This document shows, piece after piece, positions 1 through 11,033 of a DNA stretch of 64,000 nt. Each line of letters starts with the position of its first letter. Positions within the stretch are counted from its first letter, which is position 1. Below the pieces are notes generated by a model. The model was given only the letters and a program-made list of their open reading frames with translations. It was not told the origin of the DNA and made no database searches. The DNA is taken from positions 620,001 through 684,000 of the forward strand of contig NW_023501059.1 in assembly GCF_014066305.1 (NCBI RefSeq), written 5' to 3'. The stretch is from Letharia columbiana (lineage: Eukaryota; Ascomycota; Lecanoromycetes; Lecanorales; Parmeliaceae). The translations under genes and the position numbers were made by a program.

Positions 1-344
1 GACACTTTTGTTAGTCGTCACATTTTACAGTCAACGGGAGCTTCTTCTTTTTCCACAGCCTTGTGCTCGTGTAGGCGGGAAAATGGACGGCAGATGACAC
101 CAACTTGAGGAGTCTCTTGGCAACGGCTTGAGGTTTCAACAGGAAGCGAAGGCCGTAGCGTCCGAAGTCATAATATCTTTCCTTTCTTTTTTGGTGGATG
201 GACAGATATGACAATTATGACTATATCTCACACAACATCTAGTAAGGTATATGGTGTCTTCAATGTTTACAACGATACGATATACCTGCTAGGGAGGCAA
301 GAAGGTGGCTATACAGGTTCTGACTATTCTATCAGCAATTACGC

Positions 345-1792
345 ATGCACATGACAAGCCAGGAAACTGCAAGGAAGACACATCAAGGCTGTCGCCATTT
401 CCGTCGCTGTTGTCAAATCCTTCGAGACCAAGATATATTTTTCTCGGAAGTTGTCTCCTAAGGAAGTATGGCCGTTTCTATCTCTCGGAGACCCTCTGGC
501 TATGAGCGGAGGTGCCACCAAATAACACAAACCCACCTCCCTATCGATCAACTGCAGAGGTTAGTAGTGTCTCGGAGAGGATCTTTGGATGCGCTTTCAT
601 ACCCATCTGATGTTCGGCATGCCTTGTCAGAGAAGAGTACTCTTCCCCATCCACCCCTCATATTATCCAGCGACAGTTTACCACCGAGATTCCAACTTTT
701 CTGCCCGGACAGGGCAATATTCCCACCCAGTTCCCAATACAGTCCGCTGTCACTTTCAAGCAGCGCTTGTAATGCTTGCTTGCTCGGTCCGCTCAATTGT
801 GGCTTGAATAGTTACTCGTATGACTTCTCCTTCAACAGCTTTGAACCATCCACCAACACAGCCTTCATTAAAGCCAAGAAGTCCTGTGCCGATCCGAACA
901 CTCCTCCGCCACCAAGACAGTCTGTGGATCCGCTGACCAGGTCCCAACTTTCGAGAGTCACTGCATTTCCAGTCGCATCCAGAGTACTGAGACCAGCGAG
1001 TCCGTCATGCATGTGTGCTTTCTGGGCCGGCTAGAACGTTATGTTCTTCAGGTAAAGAGGGTCCCAGATCTTCTTTGACATGTAGGTTTCGAGAGTCTCC
1101 AGTTGCGCGCTCCACCATCTTGTTTGCCCAGTCCGCTCCCATGTCATACATCCAGCTCGTCCCTGGTTCGAATAGTAAAAGGCTGTTGCAGCGTTCTTCG
1201 ATAGTGGCAGCAGACCACGGGACTTCGTTTCGATTCGTGCGCCACTTCAAGAGCAAAGGGTCCATCTGATCTCAGCACATCCCAGACGAGTGCGAGAGCA
1301 TAAGCCTTGAACATTCGTCACCTCCCATGCCTGAGCAAGTAGAATGTTACGAGCCGGAAGATTCTACCTTGGAGTAATAAGTTTTCCTTCTGCTTCAGTC
1401 TCGGAGTGTCGCCAGCGTTCTCAGCTTTGAGGATGATTTCGAGGTTCTTCAAATCCGGAAGGATTGCGTGATGTCCTCGTCAAGGTCGAAAAGACCGCGT
1501 TCCACACACTGCAAAACGGTAATGGCGGTCATGAGCTTGGTGCAAGCGGCCATGGCCAAGACCATGTCCGGCTCTATCGCTTTAGCCGCATCCTCAGGCT
1601 TCGTGGATCGACGTCCCATTGCCTTTCCATATTCGAAAGTGCCTACGAAATCGTGAGGACCTGTTGTTTACTAGTCTTGCAGATTGAGAACGGGACATAC
1701 ATACCTTCCTTATCGGCTGCCAGAAAGATGACGCCAGGCAGCGCGCCTGAGGCGCAGGCATCTCGATAAGCTGCTTCTTCAACAAATTCCAT
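345..1792 (-). pseudogene. Decayed beta-lactamase/transpeptidase-like (class C fold) gene
   Basis: The minus strand spells a fungal beta-lactamase-like serine hydrolase in pieces. It starts at an ATG at 1790-1792. Recognisable blocks are the SxxK-type segment (MAACTKLMTAITVLQCVERG), an HSSG block, FEPGTSW, and a C-terminal IDREVGLC block. At least two introns remain recognisable, one with an ACTAAC branch-like site before CTCTGCAG near 550. The frame is broken repeatedly: a shift in the DEDIT/ILPD region near 1480, a TGA just after HSSG near 1270, a shift near 1090, a TAG where the family has Trp near 1035, a TAA near 810, and a further shift near 640. Ser is replaced by Ala-Cys around the catalytic SxxK position (ACTK). 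This protein family includes esterases and acyltransferases, so the ancestral substrate is unknown. The call as a pseudogene is firm; the exact 3' end is not. Confidence 0.8.
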
Positions 1793-2501
1793 CCTGTACG
1801 TATAGTGAACGATCAATACAGAACCTCTTGAGCATGATCGAGCAACAATCTGACTAAATTACTGGATATAAATAAGCGCCGTAAAATAAGCCCTTAGTAA
1901 GCGTCTTCAACCTTCGACCCGGGTGCCGAAAGACTACCAACAATGCTCGCGCTGAGACGATACCTCAACCAATGCGGCTCCCCTTTCGGTGATCCCGGCA
2001 GTCTCATTGATACATCCTAGCGGCTCGGCATATGCGCCGATGCTCCCATGTTGCTTACACTTTACCCTTGTTCTGTGCATTCCAGTCGTAACGGTCAGCC
2101 CCGTTGTTCTGGTACGTATTGAAGGACGAATAGTCATACACCCGTATGATGCTGCTGGGTTTGGCTAGTAGGCTTCTATCTCCTCCGACACTACCTCCTC
2201 GGCAGCAACCGATGTGATGCCGGTTCTCCAGCTTACGAAAAGGCCACGCATATGTAGAATGAAAATCAAAAATCGCTTATGCTCAACTGGAACGGTACGA
2301 GTTTTGTGGCATGATGAAAAGGCGGGGTGTAGAAAGAAGAGGACTCTCGGGGTTTTATAGTCCGGATTTGCCGCCGCTGTGGCAAAACCGGACTTGCATG
2401 AAATTAGTCATGGAGACATCCTATGCGAATATACATGCTTCCCATTTCATCTCATGAATCACCAAAGAGTCGATTGCAGGTATCTCAAAGCCGGTTCAAC
2501 C
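1793..2501. other. Intergenic region, no supported gene
   Basis: About 0.7 kb between the decayed hydrolase and the hemerythrin-like gene. A short minus-strand stretch near 2060-2150 reads like real coding sequence (YDYSSFNTYQNNGADRYDWN) but is bounded by stops on both sides and has no recognised family. It may be another relic. Confidence 0.4.
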
Positions 2502-3438
2502 CTAACTCCTCCCCTTCCTCCACCGCCCTCTCCAATCACAGCTCGAGAAGCGCCACCGGCCTCTGTTCATCAGGGGCACCAAGCCCGTAAGCACTCTTTT
2601 TACCTTGGATTCCGGCCAACCCTTCCACCTGCCTCCCTCAAACTCCTCAGTCTCCAGGTTCAGCAGCCACGCGGGCAGAACGTTGAAGATATAATTGGTC
2701 GTCTTCTTCTCGTCGGGAACATCGAGGGAGCGGTCGATCTTGAGAAGGTCAATTGGGCGCTCTGGGGTGGAAAAGCGGGACAGAGCTAGTATCGATTGGG
2801 GCACGGAGGCGAGATGAGTGTGAAGCGGGTGCGCGATCCTGTCCATTAGAAAGAGCAGGCGCGACACGTCGAACTCGGTTTCTGGGTGTCGGAAATGTTC
2901 GAAACTGAGGAGATAGTTCTTGAGCTTCTGCATGTCGTCTCGGTAGTCGGCTGAATTGCAGGTCTCAGTCTACGAACTGACTTTTTCCAACTCCCTTCGA
3001 GGTGACATCGTCCATGCGACTGTGAGAGATTTCACTCACTGTAAAAGGTAACCTCATGATCCAAAATTCCCTCCTCTCCAGTAGCGTCCTCCATCGCCGA
3101 AAAGAACCGGATCTCTTCCCGAGAGTGGTCCTCGCCGACGCACGTGTACCAGGCCAGGCAGTAGCCAATGAAGTCTTTATGGTCGGAAGGGGTGAGGTTT
3201 GGAGCTTGTTGATAGATGCTATTGAAGCCGCGAATGAAGGCATTGTGAGAGAGCGTGATGCGAGAGGCGTAGATCGTAAAAGGATCGTTCTGAGAAGCTA
3301 TAAACAGGGGTCTCTTTCGAAAGCAAAACTAAGTGGTTTATGGCTGGTGTTGGAGATGACTACCTTTCCTGTTGCGTAGGCCGGGGTTGTGATGAGAGGC
3401 AGTAGCTTGTCTTTGTTTGAAGAGATCTCTGGTGCCAT
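2502..3438 (-). CDS. Hemerythrin-like (HHE) domain protein
   Basis: Three exons (3438..3364, 3289..3040, 2950..2502) give 257 residues. Both introns have GT-AG ends, and the second uses the acceptor TTCAG at 2951-2952, which restores the frame. The core resembles fungal hemerythrin cation-binding proteins: SHNAFIRGFNSIYQQAP, then DHSREEIRFF, then DHEVTFY, followed by a second helical half ending with LDRIAHP-like and TLLALDRF-like positions. In this family His and Glu residues on a four-helix bundle bind a di-iron centre. Here the usual HxxFH pair reads DHEVTFY, so one expected His is Tyr and metal binding is uncertain. The C-terminal tail is rich in Arg, Trp and Gly. No partner is suggested by the neighbours. 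Family assignment is by remembered pattern, not by a search. Confidence 0.65.
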
Positions 3439-5295
3439 ACTGCCGCGACTTCGGGATGAAATGCAACAGCAACAGTCGAGGAGCTTTATCCACCGCAGAG
3501 TCTAAGACTATCAGAAAAAGGAAGTGAACGCTGTGCTAGGTAACAGGACCGCTGAAAAAATGGAGAAAAAACCAGACCTTTAGACTCTCTGTAGACTGGG
3601 TCGCATGTAGTCTTCGCTCCAGGACTGAGCCGTCATGGATCGTTCTCCGCTCGTTGTGTCTATATATCCATAATCTTATGATCAACAGGTAGCCTGGAGG
3701 TCTCTCTGGCCGCTTCAGCAATGGGTCGCTTAATTTTGCCCGTTTGGGCGATGGTGCAGCAAGGTGCCAAGAAAGCTTCGCATCACAGCCGTTGGTGCCG
3801 TGACAAGACTGCTCTTTCTTATGTCTCGTCGGATTGAAGACGATTAAGAGGCGCTTTTCGTAGATACGCTCCTACCCAGCGATGGGTACTGGACCACTTG
3901 AGCACTCTCTATGGTGAAGGACAAAGGGGTTGACAACAGCCAATTCTAGGATGTAGTCAAGACACTTTCACTTGACGCGATTGTGGAATGATCGTCATTC
4001 GTTGCGATTCAAGTCATATTGAGAGGTGTTGGAAAAGTTGTGAACTGTTCCAGCAATCACCTTAAGACAAGCCTCAATGCAGGGAACCAAGACGCCGAAC
4101 CGAACCACTTTGAAGAGTGGGCGAAATTTTTGCCAAGGACTGGTTTAGCATTGGATGCAAAGGTAGGGTGGCTCGTGAAGGAAAGAAGAGACCGCGCGGT
4201 ATTTGACTTCACGATACTCGGCAGTTCTGGTTGCGCAATGATGTTCGACCACAAGTGTTCACAACATGATCATGATAAGCGCAAATTTTTGGTCCAATCC
4301 AAATGCAACAGGAAGTATCGGTAGGTAAGCTGTCAGTGTAGTCACCAGTCGCCAGGCCAATTCGGTGCATCGTATGGGGGAAGATTGGTCGAGAACCCCA
4401 CAAACGCGCTGAGAGTCGACTTCCCCACGCTGATTGCTCTAATCTGTAGAGTTGAATCCCCCAGAGTTGTCCGCTTTTTCAAGCGTTTTGCCTGTCCATT
4501 TGAATGGAGAACCCTCAGGCAGTGACAATTTGATCACGTCGAGCTTCCAGTCGACTTTTGCATGGTTTTCGTTGCTGGTGCAGCCGTGGGCCGTGAACTT
4601 TTCTCAAAGAGAGTCGATAGTCTCGGATTGGGAACAAGGCGCGTATGAGAAGTGCTGTGAGCATCAGCGATGAACTACGTTGATCTACCGCCGGAAGTTG
4701 CATCCAAGGTAACAATGTTCTCTCTCATCTCCAAGGTTTTCTACTCCACATGCCTGAAGCAGTGAAGACAGCGGTATGAATCTGCAAAGATCTCATACCG
4801 AAGTAGGTAACGGGTGATTGAAGCGACGTTGCCGATGGTAATGTGATGAGTAAGTGATTATCTCGAAATAGGAACAGCGAGTCGACGTGCGTCTCGATCA
4901 CTTGTGGATCTTGCCGAAGGATACATCTGATGTTGCATTTGTTTCAACCGGGGGGGGTCCCCATTATGCAGGGTAGAACAAGGACAAAATAGATAATGCA
5001 GTCAAGACATGTCTAAGCCGTATGTAGTCGAGGCAAAAAGTTTGACATCTCGGCGGCATCTCCGCATCGGAACGGAGAAGTGGAATAATGAATAATAATG
5101 AATAAGAATTATGCCTCGGTGTTCAAGGCAGTAGTGCTCCGACAGCGATTAGCAATAAGCGCTACAGGAGTAATCAGACAGGAAAAAGATCAGTAATCGA
5201 TTAACAGGAACATTAAGCAGCATAGCAGCAGTAGCAAATGCCAACAGTACGTTAATACTTTAGCAACATGGCGGCTGGAGTGAGCGATAACACCT

Positions 5296-5320
5296 GCTTT
5301 ACTTTACTTTACTTTACCTT
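5296..5320. repeat. TTTAC pentanucleotide tract
   Basis: Tandem copies of ACTTT/TTTAC in non-coding DNA, imperfect at the right end. Confidence 0.8.
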
Positions 5321-5556
5321 AGCTGGCTAGAGCCTAGGGGTGGGGATTGTTATCTGAAAATGAGATGCCACTTTTTCTGCCAAGGTCCTCACTCCTCCCA
5401 TCACTCCTGCCGACAATCAGGATTTGGTAGGAAGAGGGAAAAGGGAAGGAAGAGGGAAGGAACGCTTCCATTGAGACGGCAGCTGAATGAGCACAACCTC
5501 ATGATGCCAGGCTGGTCTTGAACATGATGATGATTGTGATTGTGATTTACTATTAC

Positions 5557-5557
5557 T

Positions 5558-5593
<36 letters not shown>

Positions 5594-5601
5594 ATTATTA
5601 T
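5557..5601. repeat. GAT trinucleotide microsatellite
   Basis: Eleven or more perfect GAT units grading into ATT units. Read on the minus strand it gives poly-His or poly-Ile open frames, which are artefacts of the repeat. Confidence 0.9.
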
Positions 5602-7075
5602 TGTGATAAGATACTGCGGAAGAGTCATATGATCGTGGGATGAGAAGTCTCTGCATACAGACATGGAGTAAAGATAGATACCTAGATGCACAGTCGTCAT
5701 GACGCACAAGTTGAGTGACTTTTAGATCATTGGTTCGGGTGCAAGGCAAGTTGTGAAGACCACGAGGGATATACTAAATTAAAGTAATAATGGAGGAAGG
5801 CAAAAGCGAGAAAGTGAGAAAGCGAGCAGCAGACCGGCAGACGCAGGCGGATGATGCACTCCCGGTACTCTACACATGCAGGTGGCAAATGAAAATCCCT
5901 GTCGGCAAAATACAAGGCCGAGACCGGAGCTAAAGGTAATCGTACTTTACTCTGGCCCGAGGGGGGGCCCTTCCGACAACCTGCATAGTACAGTAAGTCG
6001 ACTACCAGGCTTTTAGAGGCTTTATTATTTTTATTGCATGCCAAAGCGGCGAAGAAATCTCCATGTATGTAACTTCGTAAAGCCCATCTTTTTTGCCGCA
6101 GTACGATAGTAAGGTAAGGTAGTCATAGTGGTGGGAGTGTCTGCTAGCTGTAACTAGCGTTTTCTTTTTTCTTTTTTCCTTTTCCCTTTCCTTTTCGCTT
6201 TCAATACCCCCCATAACCCCCATAACCCCCAAAGCAAACCTTGGCTGCCCTCATCACACCGCCATCAACCCGATTTTCAGCCTCGAAACTTTCAAGCCAT
6301 CTCAGCCAATCTACTCCATTAAAGCCCCACTGCCCTGCAGATAGCACTGCCTCAGAGGGGGATTTGAACAACAGGGATTCTTGCAAGTCCAAACAGCAAA
6401 TACCGGTAGTATCAATGACATACAACATGGATTCCGCATCTCAGCTACGGCGGTTTGCCCAGAAACAATCTGACTGATACGACTGGCCTGCCTCTGCTCT
6501 GATTTGATGACTGCTGACTGATGAATCTCGCTCTCTTCACCGCACTAAAGAAAAACAAAAAAACCCAAAAAAAAGGCGAACTATACCATTTCGTATCGCC
6601 AAGGCTAAGTGGTGGGAGTGGAAAGTACTTGTCTCCGATCCGAAAGGGAGAAAAAAAAAAGGTACAAACGCTTCCAAGGTTACGATGCGTCGTCCCTTAA
6701 CTGCGGGCGGAACGGCGTATCTGCTTTCCTTAATAATGCTCTGCAGCCTGCTGACTGAATAATAATCCGCTCGTCCCATTCCTTATATCTTCCATCGCTC
6801 CACCAGTTTCTCAATGACATTATGCCCCGGCGCACTTCCCCAACCTACACCCTTGTTGACGTGTTCGCTTAATCCATGCTGCATTAGCCTTGTCCATTTA
6901 CGGCCTTTCTGCTATTGGCTATTGATGAAATCGCATTTGGCAAACAATTCCCTTCAGTGCTACTTCATTCATTTCATACCAAGCTCTCTTCATTCCACCA
7001 TCCCAGTATAGGTCCGATCAGACAGCCTATATCAATCACCATTCTCCATGTTAGACGGCCTGATACATGATAATC

Positions 7076-8036
7076 ATGCAACATAGGGATACTCACTCCT
7101 CACCCGAGGACGAAGAAACTAGCACACGCAAAAGAGTATGCAAGGCGTGTGATCGATGCAGGCTTAAGAAGTCAAAAGTCAGTATCCGCGGATGCGTGTT
7201 CCATCTCCAAGCTCATCCTTGTTCTACAGTGTGACGGGGCGAGTCCTTGCAATCGATGCCAATCCGATAATGCTATATGTGTGTTCGGAGAGCGGAAGAA
7301 ATCACACGACAAGGTCTATCCAAAAGGGTGAGAGGTTCTGATGTTCTTCTGACCGGTCACGCTGACCTTCCGCGTAAGCTATGTGGAGATGCTCGAACAG
7401 CAGCAAGATAAATTAGTCAACGCGCTCCAAGAATTATACGACCGTAACCTAAACCGAAGAGCCTGGCCCGGACCTCCGTTACAGAAAACGGCCAAGGGGA
7501 TCCCACTCACCCATGATATCCTCGATCGACTGGGACTGCTCAAACTGGACGATCAGGGCATTTACGAGACGTTTGAAGAGGATACAGATGTCCTGCGGCA
7601 GAAGATGACGATTAAGGAGGAAGAGCACGCATATCCAACCCCAACTACCACCAAATCCGAGTTCAGTCCCGCCACACCCAACTTCGAACCGTTTGTTTCA
7701 AGACCTTTCGCGGGCGAAAAGGCGCATCCAGCAAGGCGATTCCAACCGACTCCTCCAATGCACAGCCCGGAGGAGGATAGGTGTATGACGTTTCCCGAAT
7801 CATCTTTGAATCTGGGCCCCAGCATGAATTTGGACCCAGGATCGCTACAATCACCAAGTCAGACGTGGATGCAATCCGCGTCACGCTACGTACCCGACAT
7901 GGATTACAACTACGACGTCGCGTTATCATACAACGGGATGGGCTTGATGCAGCAGAAAGCCAACCCGTGTTTACCAATGTCTGCCTGGAACGACGACGAC
8001 ATTGGCCCTCTGGGACTGGATCCTATTTTATCATGA
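7076..8036 (+). CDS. Small Zn2Cys6 transcription factor
   Basis: Three exons (7076..7177, 7230..7327, 7379..8036) encode 285 residues. The binuclear cluster is complete only after splicing: Cys25, 28, 35, 41, 44 and 51 fit C-x2-C-x6-C-x5-C-x2-C-x6-C, and intron 1 splits it between Lys34 and Cys35. A basic linker (GERKKSHDK) and a short coiled-coil (VEMLEQQQDKLVNALQELYDR) follow, as in GAL4-type DNA-binding dimers. The rest is Pro/Ser/Gln-rich with a C-terminal acidic, hydrophobic end (DDDIGPLGLDPILS) that could activate transcription. The usual large middle homology domain is absent, so this is a compact regulator. Gene targets are unknown; the neighbouring epimerase could be one, but nothing shows it. 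An upstream stop and good splice logic support this start. Confidence 0.85.
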
Positions 8037-9084
8037 CAACTGCTTTTTTCTTGGGATTTTTTCCTTCTTTTCTCTTTCTCCACATTGGGAAGGCATGTGT
8101 GCTGGTTGCATTTATGATTGGAACGGAGGATTGATCCAGAAGGAGGCGGAAGGCTTGAGAGTGGGCGTCGACGGATCGATGAGTACATACGCCATTTATC
8201 ACCACATAACCACCGAATTTGTCTTTTGAAACCGTCTCCGTGAATCTGGTCTTACTTTCTTTCTTTCCTTTCGTTCTTCTCTCGTTCTTTTCCATGTGAT
8301 GAACTCGGAGCTGAAGTTGGGAATTTGTTATCCTGTTTCCACACTGGACAGGAGGCTTGCGTCTAGCTTTGAAGCTTGCCCAAGTCGAAAGGCCCGACTG
8401 TCTCTTGATGCAGAAACCTGTTGAATGTGTTCCGATGTTTTGGGCTTGATGCAGTGTGTAGGAGCGAATGATTTTGTGTTGACGTGCAGAGTGCATAACC
8501 TTTTGATGTATATACTCTCGTGTCTTTTTTTTTTTTGGACCGGTGATCGATCGACAGAAAGCTTAAAAATAAGTCTCAACGGGTGGAGTAAAGTACTCTC
8601 TAGCTCTAGCAACATCTCAGTTACATTACAGTTAACTTACCTAAGAAACCGTTGGCAAGCGTGCCCCGCCTCTCCGACTCAGCGTAAAAGTAAGGCAAAC
8701 CCCGCACTTGAATAATTAAAGTACTTTAATATATGTCTTGATAAATGCCATTTGATGACGCCACCACCAACGCCTGCAAGCAATCCGATCCGCGTACAGT
8801 ACAATACATGTAAGTTATGAATTCTACAATTCTACAACTCTACAATTAATTCTAGAAATCAAGACTGCTTTGCACCTTTTGCCTTGTCACACTTCTCACA
8901 TATCCAATCATCACAGTAAACAAGCAATTCCTCCTACATTGATTCATCACTCACCGGACTCGCCCTGCAAAGACCACTCACCTTACTGCACACCTAAAAC
9001 CACATCACCAATTTACCCCACCTCTCGCCTCACCAACCCCGCCTGAACCACACCTTCCCCCCCCCCTCCCCCGCCCCCCACAAA
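8037..9084. promoter_or_regulatory. Intergenic: 3' end of the regulator gene, promoter and leader of the epimerase
   Basis: About 1 kb with a T-rich 3' flank (8040-8100), a T14 run (8523-8536) and an increasingly C-rich leader before 9085 with C10 and C6 runs immediately upstream of CACAAAATG. Such pyrimidine-rich leaders are common before strongly expressed fungal genes. No coding potential was recognised. Confidence 0.5.
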
Positions 9085-10169
9085 ATGTCCCCACAATCAC
9101 CCGAATCAGCTTTCACCTTTCTCGCTCAAGGAGCCGCCATCCAAGAATTCAATGTCGACGGTCAAAACATAGTCTTGGCATTTCCCGAAGCCAAATTCTA
9201 CAAGTCACACAATGCCCCTTACTTTGGCGAAACCATTGGCCGCACCACCAATCGCGTCAAAGACGCTCAAATACACAATCTCAATGGCAAAACCTATTCG
9301 CTGCATGCCAACGATGGTCCCAATTGCTTGCATGGCGGTGCGGAAGGATGGGGCAAGAAAGACTTCGACGGTCCCGTACCAATCAATCGATCGGGGAAAG
9401 AGGGGGTGCAGTTCACATATCTGAGTAAAGATGGAGAAGAAGGATACCCCGGCACCGTGCAATGCAAGGTCTGGTACACAGCTGGCAAGGAAGATGGCAA
9501 GACGGTTCTCGACGTCGAATACCAAGTCAAATTTGTCGGCGACGAGTGCGAGGAGACTGTAGTAGGGGTCACGAACCACAGGTAAGAGATCTATCATATC
9601 CCACCCTCCCTACACACAACCAACTCCATACCTAACTACCATCGTCACTCAGCTACTTCAACCTCAACCCCACCTCCCCCACCATCGACGGGCACGCCAT
9701 CACCCTCTCAACAGACCAATACTTATCCCTCGACTCCAACTCCATCCCCACCGGAGACATCACCGCTCACGCCTCCGCCCCGAAACCAAACACCACCTTC
9801 TTCCTCGGGCCCTCCTCCCCCTCATTCGACGACTGCTTCGTCCTGGACCCGCCCAACATAATCCCACTCGACACGCGCAACCTGCCGCTGCGGACTCTGG
9901 TCCGCATGTCCCACCCGGCCACGAAGTTGAACCTCGAGATCTTGAGCACGGAGCCGGCGTTTCAATTTTACACGGGAGAGCACATTGAGGTGCCGGAACT
10001 GGAGAGTAGCAGCGGGGCGAAGATTCCGGCCAAGGGACCCAGGGCTGGCATCGCGGTGGAGCCATCACGGTACGTGGATGCGCCGAGGAGCGAGTGGAGG
10101 GGACAGTGTCTGCTCAAGAAAGGAGAGGTTTGGGGCGCCAAGAGTCAGTATAGGGCTTGGAAGGAGTGA
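9085..10169 (+). CDS. Aldose 1-epimerase (galactose mutarotase)
   Basis: Two exons (9085..9581, 9653..10169) encode 337 residues, the normal size for GalM-type mutarotases. These enzymes interconvert alpha and beta anomers of galactose or glucose, feeding the Leloir pathway in the cytosol. Visible family marks are FGETIGRTTNRVKDA, the substrate-binding LHGG (His83), the catalytic-acid motif TNHSYFNL (His165, built across the intron), FYTG, and AVEPSRYVDAP whose Glu302 is the expected general base. The 71 bp intron falls inside the Ser codon after His165. Start context is CACAAAATG. The second exon is C-rich at third positions, so codon use is biased. A single-domain fungal paralogue without the fused UDP-galactose epimerase of yeast GAL10. 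Confidence 0.93.
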
Positions 10170-10980
10170 AGTGAGAGATGGTCTGGGGGGGGGGAGTTGA
10201 GCATGCATTCGTCAGGGCAGACGAGCTTGTGAGGTATATATGATGCATGAAGGGCATAGACCAATCGTACATAGCAAACAGAGCATATACAACCCTCATC
10301 CATCCAAAACACGCCCACAAACAATCCACACACCCCAGGCCCAACCCCGTCAAAGGCATCGATATCCCTCACCATCGTCAACTCCCCAAAAATCCCCCCC
10401 TCACCCATTCACACCCACCATCAACAACCCAAAAAAATACCAAAAGTCACACTCCGCTCAATCCCTCCCCCCCAGCCGTGGCCCGGTCAACCAACAACAA
10501 AACCCGCATCAATCATCATCAATCATCACCGTCACAGTCATACCCCAACCCCCCACCGTCGCCGCAGGCAGGCGGTCAGTCAGTCAGTCAGTCAGTCAGT
10601 CATCCGCCCCCCCATCCGACCCATGCCCATCTGACCAGTTGCGGCATTTTGTCACTCCGCGTATCCATCCACTCCATCCACACTCACACTCACACTCACA
10701 CTCACACTCACCCTCACACTCCCCGATGCAAAATCACTCAAACCCTCACTCAACCCCTCATCCTCACCCTCACCCTCAAACCCCCTCACCCTCACCCCCC
10801 GACGTCCAAAGTCAAACCAAACCTTCAAGCCCAGAAGACACCAGAAGACACCAGCGCCCACCCCACCAGCGAGGCATAAAGGATGAATCCCAAAAAAATC
10901 CACGCCGGTTAGTATCTTAATATCCGAACCCTCGCGGCGGAGGCGCTCAGCGATCCGCCACCGTCACACCATCCAACCCT
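10170..10980. repeat. C/A-rich low-complexity tract with microsatellites
   Basis: Downstream of the epimerase the plus strand is strongly C and A rich for about 650 bp. It contains (GTCA)7 at 10575-10602 and an ACTCAC/CACACT array at 10681-10722. Open frames of 226 and 210 codons run through it in two overlapping frames because stops are rare in such sequence; both translate to Pro/His/Ser/Thr repeats and have no domain. They are judged non-coding. Confidence 0.75.
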
Positions 10981-11001
10981 GAATATTGTCTTGATCGACA
11001 C

Positions 11002-11030
<29 letters not shown>
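11002..11030. repeat. CA dinucleotide microsatellite
   Basis: About fourteen CA units, in non-coding DNA. Confidence 0.9.

Positions 11031-11033
<3 letters not shown>

Larger units (their letters stand above)
3439..7075. other. Long intergenic region with simple repeats
   Basis: About 3.6 kb without a supported gene. Short open frames near 4019-4324, 4452-4715 and 6201-6477 match no family I recognise. The minus-strand frame at 4450-4600 (WKLDVIKLSLPEG) looks slightly protein-like but carries stops. The region holds a TTTAC repeat (5296-5320), a GAT repeat (5557-5601), poly-A/T runs near 6550-6660 and a G7 run near 4951. The last 1 kb probably contains the promoter and leader of the Zn2Cys6 gene. 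Confidence 0.5.

Noticed and set aside
5401..5749. Minus-strand frames of 102 and 110 codons
   Set aside because: They are held open by the GAT microsatellite, giving poly-Ile and poly-His.
10240..10920. 226- and 210-codon open frames in overlapping registers
   Set aside because: Both arise from C/A-rich repeat sequence with few stops, translate to Pro/His/Ser/Thr low complexity, and have no domain, splice or start support.
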